A DNA stretch of 64,000 bases from Planctomycetota bacterium (GTDB taxonomy: Bacteria > Planctomycetota > Brocadiia > JAADGH01): the NCBI GenBank assembly GCA_013152475.1, contig JAADGH010000066.1, forward strand, positions 1 through 64,000. Reading direction: 5' to 3'. The notes under the pieces were generated by a model. That model was not told the DNA's origin and did not search any database. It saw nothing but the letters and a program-made list of their open reading frames with translations. Below, piece after piece: positions 28,539 to 37,494 of the stretch. The translations under genes and the position numbers were made by a program. Positions within the stretch are counted from its first letter, which is position 1. Every line of letters begins with the position of its first letter.

Positions 28539-29561
28539 TCAGAATATTCTCTGTTGGCCGCTCGCCGGCGGCGCCTGCCCCAGTACCTGGTAGGCCGCCT
28601 CGGTCAGGACCCTGCCTCGGGGCGTCTTCGTAAGGTACCCCTGCTGGATCAGGTACGGCTCGTAGACATTCTCCACCGTATCCTCCGTCTCGTCCACGGA
28701 TACGGCGATGGTCTTGACCCCCACCGGCCCGCCGCCGTGGCGTATCACGGCTTTGAGAATCCGCCGGTCCATGCTCCCCAGGCCGTGCTCGTCCACCCCC
28801 AGCATCTCCAGCCCCTCCAGCGCGACGGCCTCCGTAATGACGTTGTTCGCCTTGATCTGGGCCACGTCCCGCAGCCGCCGCAGGAACCGGTTCGCGACCC
28901 GCGGCGTCCCACGCGACCGCCCTGCCACGAGGCGGCAGCCCTCTTCGTCCAGCCCGACGTCCAGCTTTTCGGCGTTGCGCTTCAGGATGAGCGCGACCTC
29001 CTCCGCCGGATAGAAGTCCAGCTTCTCCATCACCCCGAAGCGCGCCCGCAGGGGCGACGTCAGCAGCCCCTCGCGCGTGGTCGCGCCGATGAGGGTGAAG
29101 TGCTTCAGGTCCAGCCGCACAGACCGGGCGCTCGGGCCCTGGTCCAGCAGGATGTCGATGGAGAAGTCCTCCATCGCGGCGTATAGATACTCCTCCACCG
29201 TCGCGCTGATCCGGTGGATCTCGTCAATAAACAGTACATCTCCGTATTCGAGATTCGTCAGGATGCCGGCCAGGTCGCCCGCCCGCTCGAGGATCGGACC
29301 GGAAGTCGCCGTGATGCGTGTGCCCAGCTCGCCGGCGATAATGTAAGCCAGCGTCGTCTTCCCCAGACCAGGGGGGCCGGAAAAGAGGATGTGGTCCAGC
29401 GCGTCGCCCCGCTCGGCAGCCGCCCGGATATAGATCTTCAGGTTTTCCTTGATCCGGTTCTGCCCCACGAATTCGTTGAAGCACGATGGCCGGAGGGAGG
29501 TTTCGAAGGCCTTGTCCTCTTCTGTGCCGTATCCTCCCAGTATGGTTTCATCCGCCATCAT
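28539..29561 (-). CDS. ruvB: Holliday junction branch-migration helicase RuvB
   Basis: This 340-residue AAA+ ATPase has Walker A GPPGLGKTTLAY, Walker B LFIDEIHR, sensor 1 IGATTR and the C-terminal winged helix with RRILKAVI and TPRGRVLT. It drives branch migration with RuvA. It follows ruvA by 25 bases in the same operon. The second codon is also ATG and could be the true start. Confidence 0.97.
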   Translation of the reverse strand: MMADETILGGYGTEEDKAFETSLRPSCFNEFVGQNRIKENLKIYIRAAAERGDALDHILFSGPPGLGKTTLAYIIAGELGTRITATSGPILERAGDLAGILTNLEYGDVLFIDEIHRISATVEEYLYAAMEDFSIDILLDQGPSARSVRLDLKHFTLIGATTREGLLTSPLRARFGVMEKLDFYPAEEVALILKRNAEKLDVGLDEEGCRLVAGRSRGTPRVANRFLRRLRDVAQIKANNVITEAVALEGLEMLGVDEHGLGSMDRRILKAVIRHGGGPVGVKTIAVSVDETEDTVENVYEPYLIQQGYLTKTPRGRVLTEAAYQVLGQAPPASGQQRIF

Positions 29562-29586
29562 CTATCCCGTCGAACGGGCCGTCCCG

Positions 29587-30168
29587 TCAAAGGTGTTTGA
29601 AGGACTCCTTCACCAGGCTCTCCACGCTCGTCTCTCCCGCCAGCTTCACCTCGGCCTTCCGCACCGCCTGCTCGGCGGACCGTCGCATATACCCCAGTTT
29701 GACCAGCGCGAGGACCGCGTCGTTGAAGGTCCCCCGCCCCGGCTCCTGCGCTGCGGCGGCCACAAAGGTCTCTTCCAGATACCCCTTCAGCTCCAGGACA
29801 ATCCGTTGGGCCATCTTTTTCCCGATCCCCCGGATCTTCTGGAGGTAGTCCGAGTTGCCGTCGCGAATCGCCCCCTTGATGGCCCCCACCGAACCCGATG
29901 ACAGCGCCAGCAGGGCAATGGAGGGCCCGACACCGGGCACCGATGTGAGCAGCTCGAACAGGTCCCGTTCGTCAGCGGTGGCGAAACCGTAGAGCTTCAT
30001 CTGGTCTTCGCGAACGTACAGATGCACGAGAAGGGACACCTCGCCCTTCTCGGGAAGTCGTTCGTACGTGGACACAGGAATGAACAGACGGTAGCCGATC
30101 CCCCCCGCTTCCACAATCACATGCGTCGGCGCTTTGCTTACAACCTGGCCCCGGATAAACTCGAACAT
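29587..30168 (-). CDS. ruvA: Holliday junction DNA-binding protein RuvA
   Basis: This 193-residue protein has the N-terminal OB fold (MFEFIRGQVVSKAPTHVIVE), two helix-hairpin-helix motifs (LLTSVPGVGPSIALLAL and KIRGIGKKMAQRIV) and the C-terminal domain III that binds RuvB. AAAGG lies six bases before the ATG. It is the first gene of the ruvA-ruvB-queH-spoIID-tgt-yajC-secDF unit. ruvC is not in the window. Confidence 0.96.
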   Translation of the reverse strand: MFEFIRGQVVSKAPTHVIVEAGGIGYRLFIPVSTYERLPEKGEVSLLVHLYVREDQMKLYGFATADERDLFELLTSVPGVGPSIALLALSSGSVGAIKGAIRDGNSDYLQKIRGIGKKMAQRIVLELKGYLEETFVAAAAQEPGRGTFNDAVLALVKLGYMRRSAEQAVRKAEVKLAGETSVESLVKESFKHL

Positions 30169-30264
30169 GGGCAGCCTTTCACGTGCAGGGCGCGGGACAC
30201 TGCCGCCACGCCGGCCCTGCTTCGGCCGGGGCGCAGCGCGCTCGGCGTCTCGACGGGCAGGCCC

Positions 30265-31659
30265 TCACTCCTCGACGGGCTTCAGTGCAAGGCCGTACGC
30301 GCGCAGTTTTTCCGTCACCTCATCCACAGAGGTCTGGCCAAAGTTGCGACACGAGAGCAGGTCCTCTTCCGTCTTCTCAATGAGATCGCCGATGGTCTTG
30401 ACGTTGAGCATCTCCATGGCCCGCCGGCCCCGGACGGAGAACTGCAAGTCCCCGACGGGGCGCGCTAAAAGCTCCTCGGCCGACAGGCTGCCGGGGTGCG
30501 GCAGACCTTCCGGCTCTTGTTCGAGTTCCTCTTCTTCGTCGTCGTCAAGGACCTCGACATCAAGCGCTTCTTCCCCCTCTTCCAGGGCCTGGCCAAGCTT
30601 CAGTCCCCTCTGCGCCATGATCTGCTTGATCTCGTTCAGGGAGGTCTCCCCGAAGTTCTTGTAGGCCAAAAGCTGCTGTTCTGTGACGCGTGTCAGGTCG
30701 CCCAGGGTGCGAATTCTCATCTTGTCCAGACAGTTTCGGCTTCGGACGGACAGCTCAAAGTCGGTAATCGGAATGTCCAGCACCGCGTTGCGGCGGTCGG
30801 CGCTGCGTTCCTTCTCCTCGTCGTAGTACATCGTGATAGACGATTCGGCGTCTCCCTTGAAAAGCCGCGCCCGTGGATGGGTGGGGAAGCGCTCCAGGAC
30901 TTGATCGTAGCAGGCAATGGCCTTTTCATATTCGCCTTGGTCTTCGTACAGAAGCCCCAGGTTGATGAGAACGTTGGGATACACGCGGTCCATCTCCGCG
31001 CAAATCTCGTAGTGCTTGATCGCCTCCTCCTCATTGCCGCGCAAGTCGTGGATAAACCCCAAACGGAACGCCGCAGGGGCAAACTGCTCGTCCAACTCCA
31101 GCGCCCGTTCATAGCTGCTGATCGCGCTCTCATATTCCCCGATGCTGTCCAGGCATCGGCCCAGGAGATAGTGCAGCCGGGGTTCCGATTCATACTTCTT
31201 GGCCAGTTTCTCCAGGTCGTCGATCGCCTTGTCGGCCTCGCCCTTCTGGCGGCGGATGTTGATCAGCTTGATGGAGAGGTCAAATTTGTCCTGGTCACCT
31301 CGCGACGCCTTGCTGAAGCACTCTTCGGCGTCATCGAGCCGACCCATCGCCTCATAGCAATCGCCCAGGATATAGGCGGCCTCCTTGCGGGTCCTTACCG
31401 TCTCCAATGGGTCCACGGCCTCGCGGTAACGGCCCAGAATCCATAGGGCGGCGCCCAGTTGGAACGACACGTTGCGCGCCTTATCGGCGCTGCGAGTGCT
31501 GCCGAGGGCCTCCTGCTTTTCCTCCACAAAGCGCTGCAGGGCGACATACTGCTCCCGCGTCTCCAGGACGGCTTCCTTGGCCTCCTTCATTGCCTCTCGC
31601 TGCAAGTCGTCGGATTCGAGAACCGCCGCGATGTCAAATGTGGCTGTCTTTTCACTCAT
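30265..31659 (-). CDS. TPR protein with two RNA polymerase alpha-CTD-like domains
   Basis: From the ATG at 31659 (GGAGGAG five bases upstream) the protein has 464 residues. Residues about 60-280 form TPR-like helical pairs (e.g. LHYLLGRCLDSIGEYESAIS and LINLGLLYEDQGEYEKAIAC). Two helix-hairpin-helix domains like the C-terminal domain of RNA polymerase alpha follow. Domain one is about 294-356 (PITDFELSVRSRNCLDKM, then NFGETSLNEI) and domain two about 400-462 (PVGDLQFSVRGRRAMEML, then NFGQTSVDEV). An acidic linker (about 361-385) separates them. There is no alpha N-terminal domain, so it is not a polymerase subunit. It may bind UP-element-like DNA or regulators. Similar proteins are known to me from planctomycetes, without a defined role. 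Confidence 0.88.
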   Translation of the reverse strand: MSEKTATFDIAAVLESDDLQREAMKEAKEAVLETREQYVALQRFVEEKQEALGSTRSADKARNVSFQLGAALWILGRYREAVDPLETVRTRKEAAYILGDCYEAMGRLDDAEECFSKASRGDQDKFDLSIKLINIRRQKGEADKAIDDLEKLAKKYESEPRLHYLLGRCLDSIGEYESAISSYERALELDEQFAPAAFRLGFIHDLRGNEEEAIKHYEICAEMDRVYPNVLINLGLLYEDQGEYEKAIACYDQVLERFPTHPRARLFKGDAESSITMYYDEEKERSADRRNAVLDIPITDFELSVRSRNCLDKMRIRTLGDLTRVTEQQLLAYKNFGETSLNEIKQIMAQRGLKLGQALEEGEEALDVEVLDDDEEEELEQEPEGLPHPGSLSAEELLARPVGDLQFSVRGRRAMEMLNVKTIGDLIEKTEEDLLSCRNFGQTSVDEVTEKLRAYGLALKPVEE

Positions 31660-31713
31660 AAAGGCTCCTCCGCGGGCCGAGAATCGAGCGGTACAGAAGA
31701 GAGATTCCTTCTC

Positions 31714-31737
31714 ATTATACCAAAGTCTATGATTATA
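31714..31737 (-). promoter_or_regulatory. Two overlapping extended -10 promoters for the TPR/alpha-CTD gene
   Basis: On the minus strand two perfect TATAAT boxes, each preceded by TGn, lie at 31732-31737 and 31714-31719. They give leaders of roughly 65 and 50 bases before the ATG at 31659. The -35 matches are weak, as is usual for extended -10 promoters. Confidence 0.6.
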
Positions 31738-32054
31738 ACATCTCCGAGTCTCAACGCAAGCAAAAAATGTCACACCCTGTAACCCCAGTTATGGGGGTAC
31801 GGAATTTTTGAGCCGGTTTCGCGTGCTGTGTGTTCCTCCCCAGGCGGCATTGGGGCGGTTCCGGGCTGGCAGAAAAGGCCTCCTCAGCGACAGCAGAGAA
31901 GTCCGATAATAGCCGCAATGACAATCACGATAGGGATCATTTTCCAGTCCAGCCTTTCTTTGCCTCGCGTTCCCGGTCATCACGCCAGTGCCCGTCACTT
32001 CGGTTAGTAACACGGAAAGAAAGAAAAGGCTGGAAAAAGAAACGCGGTGATCCC
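31738..32054. other. Intergenic region with long inverted repeat and a hydrophobic micro-ORF
   Basis: No conventional gene is seen. An inverted repeat (CCAGCCTTTCTTT at 31949-31961 and AAAGAAAAGGCTGG at 32020-32033, one bulge) encloses about 58 bases. Just past it on the minus strand, 31884-31940 encodes MIPIVIVIAAIIGLLCCR, a hydrophobic 18-residue peptide with no strong ribosome site. It could be a leader peptide, a small membrane peptide or chance. Confidence 0.4.
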
Positions 32055-32540
32055 TTACCGGACCATCCCCAGTTCTTCTACGCAGTGCTTACTCAGCCAG
32101 CCGAAAGTGAACATGCCGATCCACCGGAGGACGGCCTTCGCCGTCTCCTCATCACCGGAGACCAGCCGGTCGCGGAACTGGTCGAGCTTCATGTTCCCCT
32201 CCGGGTCCTCATAACCCAGGTCCATCTGGCTGAAATCCACGTCCATGTCCTCGACGCACCGCGCCTTCAGACGCTGGAGCAGTTTGATGTTTCGGCACAG
32301 CCCCTCGGGAAGGATGTCGTTGTTCCAGAGCGCGGCCAGTTTGATCCCCAGCCCGTGCATCCGCGGATCGCCCAGATACGTCGCCGCCCCGGAGCATTTC
32401 TCCTTGATGATTCGATCTGTCCAGTACTCCACACAGAGATGAATCATCGCCACACACGCGAGGCTGTCGTCCAGAAGCAAAAGCCGCTCCACGAAGCTGT
32501 CGGCCATGTCCCCGCCCGTCATGTCGTTGATCTCACCCAT
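32055..32540 (-). CDS. Hypothetical helical protein, MltR/DUF4145-like
   Basis: This 161-residue, largely helical protein has no signal peptide or membrane segment. The pattern CVAMIHLCVEYWTDRIIKEK, then LGIKLAALWNNDILPEGLCR, then IKLLQRLKARCVED recalls the MltR/DUF4145 helical fold (helix, long loop, I-x-x-L-x-x-x-R), but the usual RN-x-x-AH end is not matched. That similarity is by eye and the family call is tentative. It is divergent from the polysaccharide deacetylase gene. Codon use looks normal for the region. Confidence 0.6.
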   Translation of the reverse strand: MGEINDMTGGDMADSFVERLLLLDDSLACVAMIHLCVEYWTDRIIKEKCSGAATYLGDPRMHGLGIKLAALWNNDILPEGLCRNIKLLQRLKARCVEDMDVDFSQMDLGYEDPEGNMKLDQFRDRLVSGDEETAKAVLRWIGMFTFGWLSKHCVEELGMVR

Positions 32541-32661
32541 CGGATGTCATCCTGTCAACTAACCGGTCCGAAGAAACCACCGCCCCACACATCCTATGCC
32601 GCACAACCGGCAAGGTCAAGAAAGAAATACCTCTCTCGGTCATTCAACGGCAAAACTTTCC

Positions 32662-32690
32662 TTGAAATCCCAGCGCTCACACCGTATGCT
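32662..32690 (+). promoter_or_regulatory. Sigma-70 promoter for the deacetylase gene
   Basis: TTGAAA and TATGCT are separated by 17 bases. The position rules out the longer in-frame starts and supports the ATG at 32716. Confidence 0.5.
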
Positions 32691-32715
32691 CTTTCTCCTG
32701 TGGCTTGGTTGCAGG

Positions 32716-33513
32716 ATGATCCGCGCCGGAGCTGGATTGAGCGTCGCCTTCACAATTGACCTCGAACCGGACTGGGGCGTCCCCGGCGGGCTGTGCCGCG
32801 TCCTCGACTCGGTCCTGCCCGTGTTTCTCGATTGGCTGGAGGGGCAGGACATCCAAGCAACATTTTTCGCAGTTGCGGAAATGACCAAACGCTTCCCGGA
32901 TGCGATTCGGAAGATCGCCGGGCGACACGAGGTGGCGAGCCACGGCCTGTCGCACAAGCGCCTCGACCGGATGGACCGCAATGCGGCGGCCAAAGAGGTC
33001 CGCGAGTCGAAACGGATTATCGAGGACGTCACCGGCAGGCCAGTGATCGGATTCCGCGCGCCGTTCCTTGTGCGGCATGAAGCTCTGGCGGACGACGTGC
33101 AGCAGGCGGGCTATCGCTACGACGCCAGCGGCGGCACGTGCGCCCCCTCGCCGGCGAATTGGCGGCTGCCGAAGGGGACCGGACCGTTCGCGTATCCGAA
33201 CGGCTTGGCATGGCTGCCCATCTCGACGATGCGCGACGGGCTGAACCCGTTCAGCCTGACGGCGCTTCGCGTGGGGCATCCTGTGAGTCTGGCCGATCTG
33301 CCGCAGGCGCCGAGGGTGTTCTTTCTCCATTTGCATGAGTTGTCGGACCTGCCGGTGCCCCATGCAGCCGGCGGTCGACTTCGGCGCGCCCTCCTGCGCC
33401 GGGGGCAGGGGGCCGCGGCGTGGAAAGCCCTGAACCGGATGGTCGGGCGGTACCAGGACCGCGGCGTGCGGTGGGCGGCGTGCGAGGATATGTTCGCAAA
33501 TACGAACCAATAG
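32716..33513 (+). CDS. Polysaccharide deacetylase (NodB family)
   Basis: This 265-residue protein has the NodB homology domain. Motif 1 is FTIDLEPDWG (Asp in TID), motif 2 is SHGLSHKRLD with the two zinc His, and motif 3 is GFRAPF. The FFLHLHEL strand late in the chain supplies another conserved His. Such enzymes remove N- or O-acetyl groups from chitooligosaccharides, peptidoglycan or polysaccharide intermediates, and the TIDLE variant is common among exopolysaccharide cluster proteins. It begins a plus-strand group with a UDP-galactopyranose-mutase-like protein and a membrane glycosyltransferase, which suggests surface glycan synthesis. Confidence 0.82.
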   Translation: MIRAGAGLSVAFTIDLEPDWGVPGGLCRVLDSVLPVFLDWLEGQDIQATFFAVAEMTKRFPDAIRKIAGRHEVASHGLSHKRLDRMDRNAAAKEVRESKRIIEDVTGRPVIGFRAPFLVRHEALADDVQQAGYRYDASGGTCAPSPANWRLPKGTGPFAYPNGLAWLPISTMRDGLNPFSLTALRVGHPVSLADLPQAPRVFFLHLHELSDLPVPHAAGGRLRRALLRRGQGAAAWKALNRMVGRYQDRGVRWAACEDMFANTNQ

Positions 33514-33534
33514 CCGGGAGGCAATGCGGATCAG

Positions 33535-34941
33535 ATGATCGTCGTTCTCGGATCAGGCATCGCGGGGCTTACGGCGGCGTACTGCCTGCGCGGAAAGACC
33601 GAGCACCCCATCAAGGTGCTCGAGCGCGACCCTCTCCACGGGGGCGCCAGCCGGACTGTGGCCTTCGGCGACTTTCGCTACGATCTCGGCGGCCACCGCT
33701 TCTACACCAAGATACCCCATGTCCAGCAGTTCCTCATCGATCTCCTCGGCGACGACCTGATCACGGTGGGCCGCATCAGCCGGATCTATATGAATGGGAA
33801 GTTCATCCACTACCCCCTCGCCGGCTTCGACGTCCTCCGCGCCCTCGGCCCGGTGAAATCGGCCGGCATTATGGCCAATTACGCAATGACGAAACTCCGC
33901 GAGCGCATCGCTCCCACCCCCGACGACACCTTCGAGCAGTGGGCGGTAAAGCGCTTCGGCCGGAAGCTCTACGAGATCTACTTCAAAGTCTACACCGAGA
34001 AGCTCTGGGGCGTTCCCTGCGCCGAACTGTCCAGCGACTTCGCCAACCAGCGCATCAAGGGCCTCTCCTTCCGCGAGGCCGTCCGTGACGCCGTCTTCAA
34101 AAAGAGCGACACATCGACCCTCGTCAAACAGTTCATCTACCCCCGCCTCGGCTTCGGCATGATTGTGGACAGGCTGATCGAGGGCTGGACCGAACCCGAC
34201 GCGCTGCTCTGCGGCACGCCCGCCACCCGGATCGTCCACAGCGACCGCCGCATCCGGCGCATCGAGGGCGGCAGCGGCGCCGTCGCGTTCGACGTGCAGG
34301 ACTGCATCAGCAGCATCGCCATGGACGACTTCGTCCGGATGATGGACCCCGCCCCGCCCCAGGAAGTCCTCCATGCCGCCGCCGCCCTGCGATACCGGGA
34401 TATGGTCCTCCTCTTTGCCACCTTCAACGCCCCCCAGGTCACGCACGACCATTGGGTGTATTGCTCCGACGCCGACTGCCTTTTCAGCCGGTTCCACGAG
34501 CCGAAGAACTGGAGCGCCGAGATGGCCCCGCCCGACAAGACCGGCCTCGTGATCGAGTTCTTCTGCCAGGAGGGCGACGACCTCTGGGCGGCGGAGTCTG
34601 AGTGGCTCTTCGAGCAGTCCATCGCCAAGCTCCGGGAGATGGGCATCATCAAGGAGGGCACGGAGGAGGGGTTCGACATCCAGCGGATCCGAAAGGCCTA
34701 CCCGGTGTATAACGTGGGGTACGGCAGGCATGTGGACCGCATCCTGGGCTACCTTCGGCAGTTCGAGAACCTCCACAGCATCGGCCGCAACGCCCTCTTC
34801 CGGTACACCAGCTCGGACATCTACATCGACATGGGCATCAAGGCGGCGGAGAATATCCTGGGCCACAATCACGAGATCGAGTCGATCGGGACGGAAAGCG
34901 AATACGCGGAGCATGGCAAGTTCAGACCCCTCTCCAAATGA
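33535..34941 (+). CDS. FAD-dependent UDP-galactopyranose mutase/protoporphyrinogen oxidase-like protein
   Basis: This 468-residue flavoprotein has the FAD motif VVLGSGIAGLTAAYCLRGK, then LERDPLHGGASRT and YDLGGHRFYTK, as in UDP-galactopyranose mutase-like and amine-oxidase-superfamily proteins found in polysaccharide clusters. The second conserved region is LWGVPCAELSSDFANQRIKG. It probably rearranges or oxidises a nucleotide sugar or lipid-linked sugar; the specific substrate is unknown. It lies 21 bases after the deacetylase gene and overlaps the next gene by 29 bases. Confidence 0.8.
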   Translation: MIVVLGSGIAGLTAAYCLRGKTEHPIKVLERDPLHGGASRTVAFGDFRYDLGGHRFYTKIPHVQQFLIDLLGDDLITVGRISRIYMNGKFIHYPLAGFDVLRALGPVKSAGIMANYAMTKLRERIAPTPDDTFEQWAVKRFGRKLYEIYFKVYTEKLWGVPCAELSSDFANQRIKGLSFREAVRDAVFKKSDTSTLVKQFIYPRLGFGMIVDRLIEGWTEPDALLCGTPATRIVHSDRRIRRIEGGSGAVAFDVQDCISSIAMDDFVRMMDPAPPQEVLHAAAALRYRDMVLLFATFNAPQVTHDHWVYCSDADCLFSRFHEPKNWSAEMAPPDKTGLVIEFFCQEGDDLWAAESEWLFEQSIAKLREMGIIKEGTEEGFDIQRIRKAYPVYNVGYGRHVDRILGYLRQFENLHSIGRNALFRYTSSDIYIDMGIKAAENILGHNHEIESIGTESEYAEHGKFRPLSK

Positions 34942-36226
34942 ACCCGATGCCGGCCGCCCGATGATGCTCGGCATCTGCGCCTTCTGCCACAGGTTTCGGG
35001 TTCCCATCCTGGTCCTCTACGCGGTCATCGTCCTCGGCATCGGCGCCAACGCGCTTCACCGCGCCTTGAGTGAGAACCGAAGCTCGGAATTCAGCAGCTT
35101 CCGCGAGATCGTCCAGGAATCGGTCGTCAACGGGCACGATCCGCTGGAGACGATCCAGCACATCCGCGCCTATCCGCCCTTCTTCGCCATCGCCTTCGCA
35201 CCCTTCGGCTTGCCGCCGGCGGCAGCGGGAGCGATCTCTTTCGTCATCGTGAATATCATCTTCGCCGTGCTGAGCACGTGGGCATGCGTCCGGGCCTGCT
35301 TCGGGCGGGAGCCGCCGCCGGGAGCGGCGCTCGTCCTCTTCCCCCTGCCGGGGATGTACATCCTGACGGTGATCGCCCGGTGCGAGACGGACCTACTGGT
35401 GCTCCTCCCCCTGGCCGGGGCGCTGGCGCTCATGGTGAGGGGGGGCCGGCGGCGGGACATCCTGGCCGGCGTGCTGCTGGCCTTTCCCGCGGCGATGAAA
35501 CTCACCCCGGGCCTCTTCGGTCTCTTTCTACTGGTCCAGAGGCGCTGGGCGGCGTTCTTCTCCATGGCCGCGGCGGGGGGCGTTTTCTTCCTCGGGTTCG
35601 GCCTGGCGATCTGGGGGGTAAACGGCACGATCGAGCGCCACCGCACCTGGTATGAGAAGGTGCTCAAGCCCTATTCCGAGGAAGGGCCTCAGGCGTTCAT
35701 CACCAGGCCCTATCGCAAGATCAACCAGTCCCCCACCGCTGCACTGTTCCGCTTCCTCAACAAGGAGCACGGCGGCCGGCTCGACCGGAAGGGGGAGGCG
35801 AAGATCAACGTGCTCGACCTGTCCTCCGGCGCGATTCGAAAGATCGCTACCGTCCTCAAGACGCTCATCCTCCTCGCCCTGATCGCGGGATGGTGGGCCG
35901 GCGCGAAGAGCGAGTCGCCGCTGGTCTTCAGCGCGGCGTTTGCATCGGTCGTGTTAGGCATGCTGATGCTGAGCGACGTATCGCTGCGGACGCATCACGC
36001 CGTCCTCCTGTTCCCCTACGGCGTCTCCCTCGCCGTCCTCTGCCGCCGGGAGGCGGGTCCCGTTCGCCATCTCTTCGCGGTCGGCTTTCCCCTTGCGTTG
36101 TTCTTCATGATCATCGGGGCGCTGCACATCGGCAAGGTGGCCTCGACGCTGGTGGCGGCGGACTTTGTGATGCTCGCGTGTATGCTGGCGGTCGAAATCG
36201 GTTGGGGTAATGGAGTGATGCGGTAG
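34913..36226 (+). CDS. Polytopic membrane glycosyltransferase (GT87/DUF2029-like)
   Basis: This 437-residue membrane protein has about ten hydrophobic segments. The first periplasmic loop holds the GHDPLETIQHIRAYPPFF stretch, where DUF2029 mannosyltransferases carry their catalytic acidic residue. Such enzymes use polyprenyl-phosphate sugars to extend cell-envelope glycans. The ATG at 34913 overlaps the previous gene and is preceded by GCGGAG; a later ATG at 34961 is possible. The last residues (EIGWGNGVMR) are encoded by an 8-bp repeat element, so the C-terminus has been shaped by a repeat insertion. Confidence 0.78.
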   Translation: MASSDPSPNEPDAGRPMMLGICAFCHRFRVPILVLYAVIVLGIGANALHRALSENRSSEFSSFREIVQESVVNGHDPLETIQHIRAYPPFFAIAFAPFGLPPAAAGAISFVIVNIIFAVLSTWACVRACFGREPPPGAALVLFPLPGMYILTVIARCETDLLVLLPLAGALALMVRGGRRRDILAGVLLAFPAAMKLTPGLFGLFLLVQRRWAAFFSMAAAGGVFFLGFGLAIWGVNGTIERHRTWYEKVLKPYSEEGPQAFITRPYRKINQSPTAALFRFLNKEHGGRLDRKGEAKINVLDLSSGAIRKIATVLKTLILLALIAGWWAGAKSESPLVFSAAFASVVLGMLMLSDVSLRTHHAVLLFPYGVSLAVLCRREAGPVRHLFAVGFPLALFFMIIGALHIGKVASTLVAADFVMLACMLAVEIGWGNGVMR

Positions 36227-36266
36227 CGCCGGATCATCCCATGATTCCATCACTCCACCACCCCAA
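36202..36266. repeat. Inverted octamer-repeat hairpin between convergent genes
   Basis: TTGGGGTAATGGAGTGATG at 36202-36220 pairs with its near-perfect reverse complement at 36248-36266 (17 of 19). Units follow the octamer pattern (A/T)TGG(A/G)GT(A/G). The arms overlap the ends of both flanking genes, and the hairpin may terminate both. Confidence 0.7.
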
Positions 36267-37494
36267 TCGTCCTTCCCTTCGGATCGAACCCCCGAATGAC
36301 GCGCGGGTCGGTAACGTCGATCACGTCGATGTGAACCCCGTGCGACCGGGCGGGGCCGAGGCATTCGTGGAGCGGAGAGTGCCGGTCGAGCACCACCGCC
36401 GTGATGTGCGCGCTGGCGCCGGCGTGCTCGGCGAGGGTCGCCCGCAGGCGCTTTTTGTCTTCCTCCTGCGCCGGCTCGATGAGGGCCAGCTCCCGCAGGA
36501 CGTGGGCCGATATGCGTGAGCGATCCCCATTGTAGATCAGTGTCTCCTCCCGCAGGGCCGCGATGAGAAAGACCCTCGCGCCGTGCTGGGCCAGCTCGTC
36601 GATGAGGGTCGCTGTCAGGCTGACCGCCATCTCGAAGGCCTCGGAATCCGCCGGCGCGCCGGGGTCGGCGAAGGAGTCCAGGACGAGGGTGTAGCCCAGC
36701 GGCTCATCGCGCTCGAACTCCTTGAGGATCAGCTTGGACAGCCTCGCCGACGTGCGCCAGTGGATGTGCTTCGGGTTGTCGCCCGGGCGGTACTCGCGGA
36801 TGCCGTAGAACTCGTCCGACCCGAGGCGTTTGCTGCTTCGCGCGATCTTGTCGGACCCCCAGCTCCTGCCCATGCGAATGAGCTCCTTCGACAGGCGGCC
36901 GATTCGGGGATAAACGATCATGCGGTCGGGCAGGTCGAACCGCCGCAGCGCGGTGCACAGGCCGAAGGGATAGCCGGACTTCAGGAAGGCCTCGCCGAAG
37001 AGATACTCCCCCCGGCGAGGGGGAGTGACGGTGTAGCTCAACCGGGTCACCGCCCCAGGTTCGATCCTGGCGGCGACCGCCCGGCCGGTCAGCCGGTCCC
37101 GGGTCGAGGCGGCGCCGTCGAGGACCGCGACAACATAGGCATTCGCTCGCCTGCGCGTGTTGGTGATTTTCAGGGAGACGGTTGCGTCCTCGCCGGCAAA
37201 GATTTCCCTCGGTACGGTTCGGCTGAGCTCCAGGCCCCGAAGTGACCGCCAGCCCACCACCACGGAAACCACGAGTGAGCTGAACAGGAGCGAGGTCAGG
37301 AGGTAGATCAGGTTGTTCCCGGTGTTGAAGGCGGCGAAGCCCACCATGGCCGTCACGCCGGCGGTCAGCATGCCGACGGAGGTTGGTCGGAAGAGACGCC
37401 GTTTGCCGGGTTTGAGGTTGGAGTGTTGGGGTGATGGAGTGATGGAGTATTGGGAAACTGCGGTTTCTCCTGCTCCATCATTCTTGCACTCCAT
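36250..37494 (-). CDS. DUF58 domain membrane protein
   Basis: This 414-residue protein belongs to the DUF58 family that is usually paired with MoxR ATPases. Two membrane helices (about 42-80, with AAFNTGNNLIYLLTSLLFSS) are followed by a beta-domain. The hallmark stretch is IREYRPGDNPKHIHWRTSARL, and a VWA-like tail (LVLDSF near residue 265) completes it. The first 30 or so residues and the last few are encoded by octamer repeats. No other in-frame start exists before the domain, so the start at 37494 lies in the repeat with GGAG only two bases upstream. Its usual partner moxR is 1.8 kb upstream, separated by a restriction-modification system. Confidence 0.82.
   Translation of the reverse strand: MECKNDGAGETAVSQYSITPSPQHSNLKPGKRRLFRPTSVGMLTAGVTAMVGFAAFNTGNNLIYLLTSLLFSSLVVSVVVGWRSLRGLELSRTVPREIFAGEDATVSLKITNTRRRANAYVVAVLDGAASTRDRLTGRAVAARIEPGAVTRLSYTVTPPRRGEYLFGEAFLKSGYPFGLCTALRRFDLPDRMIVYPRIGRLSKELIRMGRSWGSDKIARSSKRLGSDEFYGIREYRPGDNPKHIHWRTSARLSKLILKEFERDEPLGYTLVLDSFADPGAPADSEAFEMAVSLTATLIDELAQHGARVFLIAALREETLIYNGDRSRISAHVLRELALIEPAQEEDKKRLRATLAEHAGASAHITAVVLDRHSPLHECLGPARSHGVHIDVIDVTDPRVIRGFDPKGRTIGVVE

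Noticed and set aside
30169-30264. A ruvC remnant or small gene between ruvA and the TPR gene
   Set aside because: The 96 bases are GC-rich with a short GC hairpin and no coding pattern in any frame.
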